A DNA stretch of 9,544 nt from Dehalococcoidia bacterium (lineage in GTDB: Bacteria > Chloroflexota > Dehalococcoidia > JAUSJJ01). Numbering within the stretch: the stretch's first letter is position 1; each line of letters starts with the position of its first letter. Shown here piece after piece: positions 1 to 5,996 of the stretch. The stretch is from NCBI GenBank assembly GCA_030647705.1, contig JAUSJJ010000103.1, positions 1 through 9,544 on the forward strand, in the 5' to 3' direction. The notes under the pieces were generated by a model, which had not been told where the DNA came from, made no database searches, and was given only the letters and a program-made list of their open reading frames with translations. Position numbers and translations under genes: made by a program.

Positions 1-500
1 CTGTTTATGAGACACTACACTAGTACATTACGTTCGACAAGAGTGCCAATGGGTATGCCTTACCTGCAACAAGGCAGAGGAGCCCACCACTTCAGGGCAC
101 AGGAAGCTGCTGAAGCATGAATGCACGGGTGCGATTGATTAACCTGGATACCCGGCCAGGAGCTCGCCGCGGCGCCCAGGTCAGTCAAGGTGATTGGCGA
201 CGGTCATGCCGCCGATGACAATGACCTTATTCCCATCGGCGTGGTTAGGCAGGAGCTCCCGGTTTGCACGATCCTTCGTGTTGCACAGACGCATTGCAGA
301 CCTGCCAAAGTGTGGTTCTATCCAGGGGTTTACCCAGCGTTTTATCCTGAAGATTCTATCCTGGATAACATTCTGGAACAGAGTAAGCCAAAACGGGAGT
401 AGCATAATAGGTCATGCCCTCGCGAGGTGTGGCGCTTAAGGGACTCAGCTCGGCGTCAGGCACGGATATGGCAAGGCGCGCTGTTCTAACAGGAGCACTG

Positions 501-509
501 TGCTACAAT
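501..509 (+). promoter_or_regulatory. Possible extended -10 promoter element (TGCTACAAT)
   Basis: TGC directly followed by TACAAT (504-509) fits an extended -10 element (TGnTATAAT, with TACAAT matching 5 of 6). The bases 17 upstream (481-486, CTGTTC) are a poor -35, which extended -10 promoters tolerate. Transcription would start near 516 and run through several small hairpins to the ACGGCCG/CGGCCGT stem at 630-661. A single motif match in gene-free DNA is weak evidence. Confidence 0.2.
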
Positions 510-629
510 CACGATGCCGGGTCACCGGTGGTCGAGCCCGTAGCTCCAGAAAGCGACTGCTTGATTGGTCGCAAGCGTCGAGGCGACGAGGGAACGACTT
601 GGAAATCATCGTCAACGGTGAACAAGATG

Positions 630-666
630 ACGGCCGTTCTTCAATTAGATGCGGCGGCCGTGTTTT
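630..666 (+). terminator. Weak terminator-like hairpin followed by TTTT
   Basis: A perfect 7-bp GC-rich stem (ACGGCCG at 630-636, CGGCCGT at 655-661) with an 18-nt loop is followed on the plus strand by GTTTTGG. The T run is short and the loop long, so termination would be weak. Read on the minus strand, the same stem lies 14-45 nt past the tRNA 3' end but is followed by CATCTTG rather than a T run, so it is a poor tRNA terminator. Confidence 0.25.
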
Positions 667-674
667 GGAGAGGA

Positions 675-752
675 TGGTCGGGGCGAGTGGATTTGAACCA
701 CCGACCTCTTGGTCCCGAACCAAGCGCGCTAACCGGACTGCGCTACGCCCCG
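675..752 (-). tRNA. tRNA-Pro (anticodon CGG), CCA encoded
   Basis: Read on the minus strand, this is a complete 78-nt cloverleaf. The acceptor stem pairs CGGGGCG (752-746) with CGCCCCG (685-679), followed by discriminator A (678) and a genomically encoded CCA (677-675). The D arm has GCGC/GCGC stems around a 10-nt loop. The anticodon stem CTTGG/CCAAG encloses the 7-nt loop TTCGGGA, giving anticodon CGG, which reads proline codon CCG. The variable loop has 5 nt, and the T arm has a 5-bp stem around TTCAAAT. All stems pair, with one G-U in the T stem. A strong promoter lies upstream, giving a leader of about 30 nt. Open frames crossing this gene in either direction are spurious. Confidence 0.97.
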
Positions 753-790
753 TTGGCCCCTCTGGGGTGTGGGGGCCTCACAAAGTAGTT

Positions 791-819
791 ATTATAGCCG
801 AGGGCATCTCGACTTGCAA
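791..819 (-). promoter_or_regulatory. Sigma-70-type promoter of the tRNA-Pro gene
   Basis: On the minus strand, TTGCAA (819-814, 4 of 6 to TTGACA) is followed by exactly 17 bp and a perfect TATAAT (796-791). The predicted start is near 784, about 32 nt before the mature tRNA 5' end at 752. A consensus -10 with ideal spacing fits a stable-RNA gene. Confidence 0.75.
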
Positions 820-882
820 CCGCAGCGTGGGCGTCTTGGCTGCAGGAATACCCAAAGGACAGGCACAGAGCCGGAGCATCGA

Positions 883-1548
883 ATGAAACTGCTGGACAAT
901 ATCTATGTCTATCTCTGGGACGGCCAGGGGAACAACAGCAACACTTTCCTGGTTGCTGGCGAAGTGCCGGTGCTGGTAGACCCTGGACACGTTGTGAATG
1001 AGATGGGTGAACCTTGCCACGAGCGTCTCCTGCAGTCCCTCGCCGAAGATGGCTTCAAGCCGGACGATATCGGCCTCATCGTCAACACGCACACCCATCC
1101 CGACCACTGCGAAGCGAACCGCATGTTTCAGCACGGAGGGAAGGTCAAAATCGCCTTTCATGAAGAGGAGGAACGCGACATGCCTGCGTTCTTCCGGGCA
1201 GGCGATCCCGGCTTTCAGGCGGACTTCTACCTCGATGAAGGCGATCTGAAGCTTGGCCGCAAACAGCAAACGACTTTCAGGGTCTTCCACACCCCAGGAC
1301 ATTCCCGTGGCTCGATTTGCCTCTACCTGCCTCAAAGCAAGGCGCTGATCACGGGTGACCTCATTTTCGCTTTGAGCATAGGCAGGACGGACATACCAGG
1401 CGGTGATTTCGCAGCTTTGACAAAGAGCGTCCGGCGGATGTCCGAACTGGATGTCGAATGCCTGCTGCCAGGGCATATGGACATCGTCCAGGGCAAGCAG
1501 AACGTTGAACGCAACTTCCGCTACATAGACCAGGCATTCTTCGGCTAG
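883..1548 (+). CDS. MBL-fold metallo-hydrolase (glyoxalase II-like group)
   Basis: A 221-residue metallo-beta-lactamase-fold enzyme, probably a zinc- or iron-dependent hydrolase of the hydroxyacylglutathione-hydrolase-like (YcbL-type) group; the substrate cannot be read from the sequence. The full metal site is visible: HTHPDH at residues 70-75, H140 in the TPGHSRG segment, D159 in TGDLIF and H198 in LLPGHMD. The SIGRTDIPGGD segment (165-175) is typical of glyoxalase-II-like and related MBL enzymes. No signal peptide is seen, so it is likely cytoplasmic. The ATG at 883 was chosen because homology-like sequence (MKLLDNIYVYLWDG) begins there and GGAG lies 6 nt upstream. The frame is open to 769 but that part has no protein-like character. 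It lies downstream of the divergent tRNA promoter, with no clear promoter of its own, and 111 bp before the usp gene. The fold is certain; the reaction is open. Confidence 0.93.
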   Translation: MKLLDNIYVYLWDGQGNNSNTFLVAGEVPVLVDPGHVVNEMGEPCHERLLQSLAEDGFKPDDIGLIVNTHTHPDHCEANRMFQHGGKVKIAFHEEEERDMPAFFRAGDPGFQADFYLDEGDLKLGRKQQTTFRVFHTPGHSRGSICLYLPQSKALITGDLIFALSIGRTDIPGGDFAALTKSVRRMSELDVECLLPGHMDIVQGKQNVERNFRYIDQAFFG

Positions 1549-1579
1549 TCCTCGGACGCGGCTTTCCTGTTCGGTGTGA

Positions 1580-1608
1580 TTGACGGGGACAATGCTCTCT
1601 GTTACCAT
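1580..1608 (+). promoter_or_regulatory. Putative sigma-70 promoter of the usp operon
   Basis: TTGACG (1580-1585, 5 of 6 to the -35 consensus) is followed by a 17-bp spacer and TACCAT (1603-1608, 4 of 6 to TATAAT). The predicted start is near 1615, giving a leader of about 45 nt. It sits in the gap between the MBL hydrolase stop and the usp start, which supports a separate transcript for usp and the genes after it. Confidence 0.5.
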
Positions 1609-1628
1609 TAGGACATCGCCCTAGCATC

Positions 1629-1640
1629 ATGGCATGCCAT
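1629..1640. promoter_or_regulatory. 12-bp perfect palindrome in the usp leader (possible operator)
   Basis: ATGGCATGCCAT is a perfect 12-bp palindrome. It lies just after the predicted start site (about 1615) and 9 bp before the AGGAGG ribosome binding site (1650-1655). It could be an operator for a dimeric regulator, a small mRNA hairpin or chance. The site contains SphI-like GCATGC, which has no biological meaning in itself. Confidence 0.35.
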
Positions 1641-1659
1641 CTCTGGTTCAGGAGGGATC

Positions 1660-2121
1660 ATGATCAAAGTCCTCGTTGCTACTGATGGTTCCAGCTATGC
1701 CCTTCACGCTGCTGACTTTGTGGCCAAACTGTGCGCCCAGATACAGGATTCAGAGGTCACTATCATCTATGTCATCGACCCGGGCGTGGTCTCGGCGGCG
1801 GCGGTGACTCCCACCGGCGTCCCCATCCCGTCTGCGGTGATGCTTCCCCAGGAGCTAGAGAAGGCGGCGGCATTAGCGCTGGAGGCGACAAAGCAGCACC
1901 TGGCTTCTTCCGCGAAGACACTCAACACCAGAGTGGAGCGAGGCAAGCCGGCGGAGGTGATAGTCAAGGTTGCCCAGGACGGGAAGTTCGACATGATTGC
2001 CGTGGGCAGCTCGGGCATGGGGCATATTGCAGGGCTGTTGCTGGGCAGCGTCAGCGATAGAGTGATGCATCACGCCAAGGGGCCGGTGCTCATCGTTCGG
2101 CCGGCACCAGAGGGCAAGTAA
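1660..2121 (+). CDS. Universal stress protein (UspA family, ATP-binding type)
   Basis: A 153-residue single-domain Usp protein, the usual length for the family. The N-terminal strand with the nucleotide-contacting aspartate is visible (VLVATDGSS, D9). The C-terminal half carries the ATP-binding signature G-2X-G-9X-G(S/T): G116, G119, then nine residues to G129-S130. It ends with the usual PVLIVR strand (142-147). This puts it in the ATP-binding (MJ0577-like) class rather than the E. coli UspA class. Such proteins are cytoplasmic dimers linked to stress, starvation or low oxygen, but the exact role is rarely known. AGGAGG at 1650-1655 is 4 nt before the ATG. It is the first gene of a likely operon with the helical unknown protein (40-bp gap) and the LysE-type exporter. 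A promoter at 1580-1608 and a palindrome at 1629-1640 precede it. Confidence 0.95.
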   Translation: MIKVLVATDGSSYALHAADFVAKLCAQIQDSEVTIIYVIDPGVVSAAAVTPTGVPIPSAVMLPQELEKAAALALEATKQHLASSAKTLNTRVERGKPAEVIVKVAQDGKFDMIAVGSSGMGHIAGLLLGSVSDRVMHHAKGPVLIVRPAPEGK

Positions 2122-2161
2122 TCTTTGTCTGAGTGATTCACAGGGAATAGAGGAAGACAAC

Positions 2162-2746
2162 ATGGGGGAAATCAAGAGCGCCTTCGAGAAGGCGATGGAA
2201 CGGGTGGAGAAGCTCGGTAAGGCCACTCCGGAGGAACTGGCGAAGCTGGAGTCATTGCCGTTGGGTAACGGACTGGCCGCCCGCTTTCTCCGCGAACCCG
2301 ATTTCGATTTGAAGGGCGAATTGGCGAAGTTCCCGGAGCCAAAGCGCAAGTTCGTCACCGAGGGAGCTAGAGAGACCTTTCTATCCAACATTGTCCTGCC
2401 CCAGACGGGCCCCGGTCGGGAGTCCACCAAGAGGGCGATGCAGGGCGTTCTGAACCTGAAAACAAACAAGGCCAAGGCCCAGGCGGTCGTTGCCAAGATG
2501 GAGCACCTGCTCAACTACTACGAGCAAGCCCGCCAGCAGACCTACGCGAAGCTCAAAGAGGCCTTTGAGGCCAAACTTCGAGAGAACCCGGCATTGCTGC
2601 AACAGATGGGCCTCCGTGGTGGAAGAGTTGAGATCGAGACTCTGCCTCAGTTCCAGATGGAAGCGCGCAGAGTGATGGCCGAGCTCGGCGCCCAGTACGA
2701 ACGTGTCCTTGACGAACACAAGAAAGAACTGAAGTCCGTCCCCTGA
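2162..2746 (+). CDS. Uncharacterised helical cytoplasmic protein, 194 aa
   Basis: I do not recognise the family. The protein is hydrophilic and strongly charged, with no signal peptide, membrane segment, cysteine or obvious catalytic motif. The N-terminal region (1-30) is an amphipathic helix starting with GEIKSAFEKAMERVEKL. A middle section (31-90) holds GNGLAARFL and SNIVLPQTGPG segments. Residues about 100-145 and 163-192 look like long helices, the second with a heptad-like pattern that may be a coiled coil. Codon use matches its neighbours and the frame is intact, so it is a real gene. GAGGAA lies about 8 nt before the ATG. It sits 40 bp after usp and 1 bp before the LysE-type gene, so all three are probably one transcript. 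A structural or regulatory partner of one of them is possible but unproven. Confidence 0.85.
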   Translation: MGEIKSAFEKAMERVEKLGKATPEELAKLESLPLGNGLAARFLREPDFDLKGELAKFPEPKRKFVTEGARETFLSNIVLPQTGPGRESTKRAMQGVLNLKTNKAKAQAVVAKMEHLLNYYEQARQQTYAKLKEAFEAKLRENPALLQQMGLRGGRVEIETLPQFQMEARRVMAELGAQYERVLDEHKKELKSVP

Positions 2747-2747
2747 G

Positions 2748-3440
2748 ATGCCCCGCAAAGCAGGCCTCGCTATTTTCGTCAGCGCCTTCGTAGTCGGCCT
2801 TTCCGGCGCCCTGATGCCCGGGCCCCTGCTTACCCTTGACATCACGGAGGCGGCCAGGCAGGGTTTCTGGGCTGGCCCCACCCTCGTACTGGGCCATGCC
2901 GTAGCTGAGTTGTTGGCGGTGGCGCTCCTGGTCAAGGGGCTCGGCCGGTTCATCCGCCGGTGGTATGTCATAGGTGGCATCGGGGTCGTTGGCGGGGGTT
3001 TTCTGCTCTGGATGGGCGGCGCCATCTTCACCACAACCTGGACTTCTCCTCTTTCTGGCATCGGCGCCGACTTATCTCCGGCAAGCCCGTTCTGGGTCCT
3101 GGCAGGCAGCGGTGCGCTGGTCAGCGTCACCAACCCATACTGGTTGCTCTGGTGGGCTACGATCGGCACGGGGTACGTCGTGATGTCGCTGAGGCAGGGG
3201 ATCGCCGGCGTTGGTTCGTTCTATGCAGGCCACATACTGTCCGATCTGCTGTGGTATTCCGTGGTTGCCTTCATCATTGCCAGCGGGCGCAACTTCCTGA
3301 CGGATAGCGTCTACCAGGTGGTGCTGCTGGTGTGCGGAGTGGCGCTGGTGGGGTTGGGGGCCTACTTTGTGTTCTCCGGGGTCCGGTTTCTGTGGCGTCG
3401 CAAGGCGGTTGTCGCGGGCGAGTCAGAAGAAGAACGCTGA
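2748..3440 (+). CDS. LysE/RhtB-family translocator (amino-acid exporter-like)
   Basis: A 230-residue integral membrane protein of the LysE superfamily, members of which export amino acids or related small molecules with proton or ion coupling. About six hydrophobic segments are visible: residues 7-30, 39-63, 72-95, 113-146, 153-179 and 188-216. The family mark in the first helix is present (G20-ALMPGPLL, PGP at 24-26), as is the TNPYW stretch (128-132) in the fourth segment. The tail is charged (GESEEER) and likely cytoplasmic. The substrate cannot be told; family members handle lysine, arginine, threonine, homoserine, cysteine and others. The ATG at 2748 starts one base after the TGA of the preceding gene with no clear ribosome binding site, so translation is probably coupled to it. 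It converges on mgtC with 20 bp between stops. Confidence 0.92.
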   Translation: MPRKAGLAIFVSAFVVGLSGALMPGPLLTLDITEAARQGFWAGPTLVLGHAVAELLAVALLVKGLGRFIRRWYVIGGIGVVGGGFLLWMGGAIFTTTWTSPLSGIGADLSPASPFWVLAGSGALVSVTNPYWLLWWATIGTGYVVMSLRQGIAGVGSFYAGHILSDLLWYSVVAFIIASGRNFLTDSVYQVVLLVCGVALVGLGAYFVFSGVRFLWRRKAVVAGESEEER

Positions 3441-3446
3441 AGACCT

Positions 3447-3456
3447 CGCCTAGGCG
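3447..3456. repeat. 10-bp palindrome between convergent stop codons
   Basis: CGCCTAGGCG lies in the 20-bp gap between the lysE-type stop (3440) and the mgtC stop (3461). It may form a small hairpin in both transcripts, but no T run follows on either strand, so it is not a standard intrinsic terminator. Confidence 0.3.
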
Positions 3457-3460
3457 CTGC

Positions 3461-3910
3461 TTACCTGTCTTCGTGCCGGTGGTTCCCGCCGGGCCTCAGC
3501 TTGTGGGGAAGGTGCAAGATCAAAAGGCTGAGCAGAGCGCCGGCAATGGCGATAGGATAGAATCCGAAAGCGGCCGCCACCCCTATTGCTGCCACCGACC
3601 AGATGCTTGCCGCGGTGGTGAGACCTCTGACCGCCGTACCGGTCCGTATGATGGTCCCCGCCCCCAGAAAACCGATGCCGGTCACGATGCCGGCCGCGAT
3701 GCGCGTGGGGTCGCTGATCCCCGGGAAGGCCTCGGCGGAGAGTATGGCGAACAGAGCTGACCCAAGTCCCACCAGCCCAAGCGTCCTGAATCCGGCGGGC
3801 TTGGCCGCCAGTTCTCGCTCCCAACCCACCACGGAGGAAAGCAAGGCGGCTACTATCAGCCGGATAACCATGTCCACTTCTACCCACGGCGCCAGGTGCC
3901 ACGGCTGCAT
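3461..3910 (-). CDS. MgtC/SapB family membrane protein
   Basis: A 149-residue inner-membrane protein matching the conserved N-terminal membrane part of MgtC, without the longer soluble C-terminal domain of Salmonella MgtC. Family signatures are clear: GWERE (29-33), KPAGFRT (37-43), GIVTGIGFLGAGTI (74-87) and VRGLTTAASIW (94-104). Four to five hydrophobic helices cover residues 15-30, 43-60, 71-88, 98-116 and 117-134. MgtC proteins are linked to growth at low magnesium, to virulence and to modulation of ATP synthase; short versions like this are widespread and mostly unstudied. The ATG at 3910 is chosen because GGAGGG (3924-3919) is 8 nt upstream. GTG 3919 and ATG 3916 overlap or crowd that site, and a later ATG (residue 14) is a weaker alternative. 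It lies 61 bp after the MBL gene, possibly on the same transcript. The C-terminal tail (GGNHRHEDR) is polar. Confidence 0.93.
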   Translation of the reverse strand: MQPWHLAPWVEVDMVIRLIVAALLSSVVGWERELAAKPAGFRTLGLVGLGSALFAILSAEAFPGISDPTRIAAGIVTGIGFLGAGTIIRTGTAVRGLTTAASIWSVAAIGVAAAFGFYPIAIAGALLSLLILHLPHKLRPGGNHRHEDR

Positions 3911-3971
3911 CTGCATCACCCTCCAAGGTTACAAATAGCCTTCTGCGGGGACGCCTTCCTGACAGGCAGAG

Positions 3972-4754
3972 CTAGTCCTGTGAATCGGGCGAAAGGTTGT
4001 CCAGGTCAAGTACCATGCCGTCGCGGGCAGCAATGACCTTGACTCCCGTGTGGGCGGACATTCCAGCGGCGACCTCCCAGGGCTTGGCCTGCCACATGGT
4101 CATGCCAAAGTGCGTCAGCACGGTGAGCTTGGGGCGGATGCTGCTGATGATCTCCTCGGCATCTCGCACGGACAGATGGTCTATGTAGTCGTGGGGCTCC
4201 AGTCGAACGATGTTGATGATCAGGAGTTCCCCCCTGTAGGCGGTCTTCAACCCCTCGAAGAACCTGCTGTCTACTATCCAGGAAAAGGTGTGCTTCGGTG
4301 TCTGGAAGATTAGGCCGTACGTGTCCACGGGATGTACGTGGCAGAGGGGGGTCTCCATGCGTACGTCCCCTATGGTGTATGTCTTGCCTTCTGTCAGCGT
4401 TTCTATGTGTTCAGGGAAGTATCGCAGGTATCTGAGGATAACCGGGTCTCCCTCCAGCGCGTCAGCCGGCGCGAACACGACTCCGCGTTTGGTGTAGCCG
4501 CCCTGGGTCATGGCCTCGATCATTATGTTGATGTCTCCGGAGTGGTCCAGGTGCTTGTGGCTGAGCACGATCGCAGCGAGCTTGGATGGGTCCAGTTTGC
4601 GTTTGATGGCTTGCACCAGACTGCCCGGTCCCGGGTCCACAACAATCTTCTGACCGGCGAGCTCCATCCAAGCCCCGCCCGAGGCCAGGAGCTGCTTCGA
4701 CACCATGATGCGAGCGCCGGCAGTGCCCAGGAAGATGATCCTATCCGTTTCCAT
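3972..4754 (-). CDS. MBL-fold metallo-hydrolase (RNase Z-like superfamily)
   Basis: A 260-residue metallo-beta-lactamase-fold protein, unrelated in detail to the MBL enzyme at 883-1548. The metal-binding motif is SHKHLDH (H66, H68, D70, H71). Further candidate ligands are H141 in CHVHPVDTYG, D162 in WIVDSRF and H215 in LTHFG; H193 in IDHLS may also take part. The N-terminal segment (IIFLGTAGAR, then VVDPGPGSLVQA at 38-49) has the pattern of ribonuclease Z and related phosphodiesterase-like MBL proteins. The flexible arm of true RNase Z is not evident, so I do not call it tRNA 3' processing. No signal peptide is seen. The ATG at 4754 is 9 bp after the guaB3 stop and has no clear ribosome binding site, which points to coupling. 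A nucleotide-related hydrolase would fit, but that is guesswork. Confidence 0.9.
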   Translation of the reverse strand: METDRIIFLGTAGARIMVSKQLLASGGAWMELAGQKIVVDPGPGSLVQAIKRKLDPSKLAAIVLSHKHLDHSGDINIMIEAMTQGGYTKRGVVFAPADALEGDPVILRYLRYFPEHIETLTEGKTYTIGDVRMETPLCHVHPVDTYGLIFQTPKHTFSWIVDSRFFEGLKTAYRGELLIINIVRLEPHDYIDHLSVRDAEEIISSIRPKLTVLTHFGMTMWQAKPWEVAAGMSAHTGVKVIAARDGMVLDLDNLSPDSQD

Positions 4755-4763
4755 CGGATGACG

Positions 4764-5915
4764 TCAACTCTTGCCGGACTGCTGCCGCATCTGGAAGACC
4801 TTACCCTCGGTCTTGATGGCCGGTGCGATGAGGAGGTTCGCCTTCTGCATGTCCCTGATGGTGGGCGCTCCGCACATGCCCATGCCTGTGCGAATCGCTC
4901 CGACGAGGTTGTGGGTTCCCCCTGTCACTGAGCTTGGGCCGAACAGTATCTGCTCCAGGCTGCCTGAGATGCCTACTTTGACGCGGGTGCCCCGTGGCAG
5001 GCCGGGATGGGGGGTGGCCATGCCCCAGTGGTAACCATGTCCGGGGGCCTCTTTGGCCTGCGCCATGATGGAGCCCAGCATCACCCCGTCGGCCCCGGCG
5101 GCTATGGCCTTGCAGATGTCGCCGCTATGGGTCATGCCGCCGTCGGTGATTACCGACACGTACCTGCCCGAAGCGCGAAAATAGTCGTCTCTAGCCGCAG
5201 CCACATCCATGGTCGCGGTCACTTGCGGCACCCCCACGCCGAGCACCTCACGGGTGGTGCAGGCCGCGCCGGGCCCTACCCCGACCAGCAAGCCGGCGAT
5301 GCCGGTCTCCATGAGTTCGTAGGCAGCTTCGTAGCTGACGCAGTTGCCCACGACTACGGGAATCGGCACGCTGCTGCACAGTTCAGAGAAGATGAGTCCA
5401 CGGTAGCTCTTTGAGAGGTGCCGGGCCGTCGTCACCGTCGATTGGACCACCAGGATATCGGCGCCGGCTTCGACGATGACCGGGGCCAGCTTCTTGGTGC
5501 TGGCCGGGGTGACGGAGACGGCGCACGTGGCGCCCGCAGCCTTGATTCGCCTTATGCACTTGGCGACCAGTTCCTCTTTCAAGGGGGCGGAGTATATCTT
5601 CTGCAGCAGAGGCGTGACCTCCTGGTCGGGGGCGGCAGCGATCCGGGCCAGAACCTCATCCGGGTTTTCATACCGGCTGTGGACGCCTTCCAGGTTGAGC
5701 ACGGCCAGGCCGCCGAACTTGCTGAAGAGAATGGCGAAACCGGGGTCGACCACCCCGTCCATGGCTGCCGCCAGGATCGGGATATTGAAGGTGATCTCTC
5801 CGAACTTGAGGCTGAGATCGGTCTGGTCCGGGTTGAGCGTTACGTCTCCCGGCGCTATGGCTACGTCATCGAAGCCGTAGGCGTACCTCAAGCTCCTGTG
5901 TTCGTGTGATGCCAT
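4764..5915 (-). CDS. guaB3: GuaB3-type IMP dehydrogenase, without CBS domains
   Basis: A 383-residue IMPDH/GMP-reductase-fold TIM barrel. It is shorter than classical GuaB (about 480-500 residues) because the CBS pair normally inserted near residue 90-100 is replaced by a short linker (about 82-125). Visible landmarks are the N-terminal FDDVAIAPG (15-23), AAAMDGVVDPG (49-59) and the catalytic loop GVGPGAACTTR (212-222) with the nucleophile C219. Next come the IMP phosphate-binding DGGMTHSGD (258-266), GVMLGS (277-282) and HWGMATPHPGLPRGT (296-310) in the flap. This pattern matches the GuaB3 subfamily (TIGR01304-like) of Actinobacteria, Cyanobacteria and relatives. IMP dehydrogenase makes XMP for guanine nucleotides in the cytosol. 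Activity is reported for a cyanobacterial GuaB3, but other members were long treated as IMPDH-related proteins of unknown function. AGGAGG (5926-5921) sits 5 nt before the ATG. It heads a likely guaB3-MBL(-mgtC) operon. GMP reductase is less likely, given the length and flap. Confidence 0.92.
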   Translation of the reverse strand: MASHEHRSLRYAYGFDDVAIAPGDVTLNPDQTDLSLKFGEITFNIPILAAAMDGVVDPGFAILFSKFGGLAVLNLEGVHSRYENPDEVLARIAAAPDQEVTPLLQKIYSAPLKEELVAKCIRRIKAAGATCAVSVTPASTKKLAPVIVEAGADILVVQSTVTTARHLSKSYRGLIFSELCSSVPIPVVVGNCVSYEAAYELMETGIAGLLVGVGPGAACTTREVLGVGVPQVTATMDVAAARDDYFRASGRYVSVITDGGMTHSGDICKAIAAGADGVMLGSIMAQAKEAPGHGYHWGMATPHPGLPRGTRVKVGISGSLEQILFGPSSVTGGTHNLVGAIRTGMGMCGAPTIRDMQKANLLIAPAIKTEGKVFQMRQQSGKS

Positions 5916-5957
5916 CTAGTCCTCCTGACTCTGATTCTGTATCTGTCCGATGTCTTT

Positions 5958-5996
5958 CCCTGCCCCTCATCCCCTTTTCGACCATCCCCCGACCCC
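5958..5996 (-). promoter_or_regulatory. G-tract cluster in the guaB3 leader (possible G-quadruplex)
   Basis: On the minus (coding) strand five G runs of 3-5 bases occur at 5996-5993, 5990-5986, 5974-5971, 5966-5963 and 5960-5958, with loops of 2, 11, 4 and 2 nt. The last run ends about 43 nt before the guaB3 start codon, so the tracts could fold in DNA or in the mRNA leader. No promoter is clear here, so whether they are transcribed with guaB3 is unknown. Confidence 0.25.

Larger units (their letters stand above)
1..674. other. Gene-poor stretch rich in short inverted repeats; no supported gene
   Basis: I see no protein gene here that I can defend. Open frames exist on both strands between about 181 and 405 (70-75 codons), but they overlap each other, lack a good ribosome binding site and show no motif I know. 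Longer frames from about 414 run into the tRNA and are artefacts. The stretch has many small inverted repeats: TGCCTT/AAGGCA (56-61/71-76), CTTCAG/CTGAAG (90-95/110-115), GCAC/GTGC (123-126/129-132), CGCCGCGGCG (165-174), CCTCGCGAGG (418-427), GCGAC/GTCGC (553-557/568-572), CGTCG/CGACG (576-580/584-588) and ACGGCCG/CGGCCGT (630-636/655-661). It could be decayed sequence, a structured RNA or simple intergenic DNA. No copy of the tRNA 3' end is visible here, so an integrated island at the tRNA is not supported. Confidence 0.5.

Noticed and set aside
181..405. Overlapping plus and minus frames of 70-75 codons, the minus one ending in GNKVIVIGGMTVANHLD
   Set aside because: There is no credible ribosome binding site, no recognisable domain, and neither strand has a clear codon bias advantage. 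A decayed fragment is possible but not shown.
675..752. tRNA-Pro as an attachment site of an integrated island
   Set aside because: No integrase, no repeated tRNA 3' end and no phage-like gene is present in the window.
414..788. Open frames on both strands across the tRNA (about 445-723 minus, 414-788 and 500-886 plus)
   Set aside because: They contain the translated tRNA (GGSNPLAPT-like and LNHRPLGPEPS-like strings), a common artefact, and have no other protein-like content.
778..1608. 276-codon open frame on the minus strand opposite the MBL hydrolase
   Set aside because: It is antisense to a gene with a complete metal-binding site, its composition follows the opposite codons, and it has no known motif.
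2381..3169. 262-codon minus-strand frame opposite the unknown protein and the LysE-type gene
   Set aside because: It spans two real genes in antisense, is proline- and threonine-rich as expected of a shadow, and shows no domain.
4759..4766. TGACGTCA palindrome at the guaB3 stop
   Set aside because: It is an 8-bp palindrome overlapping a stop codon inside an operon; chance is sufficient.
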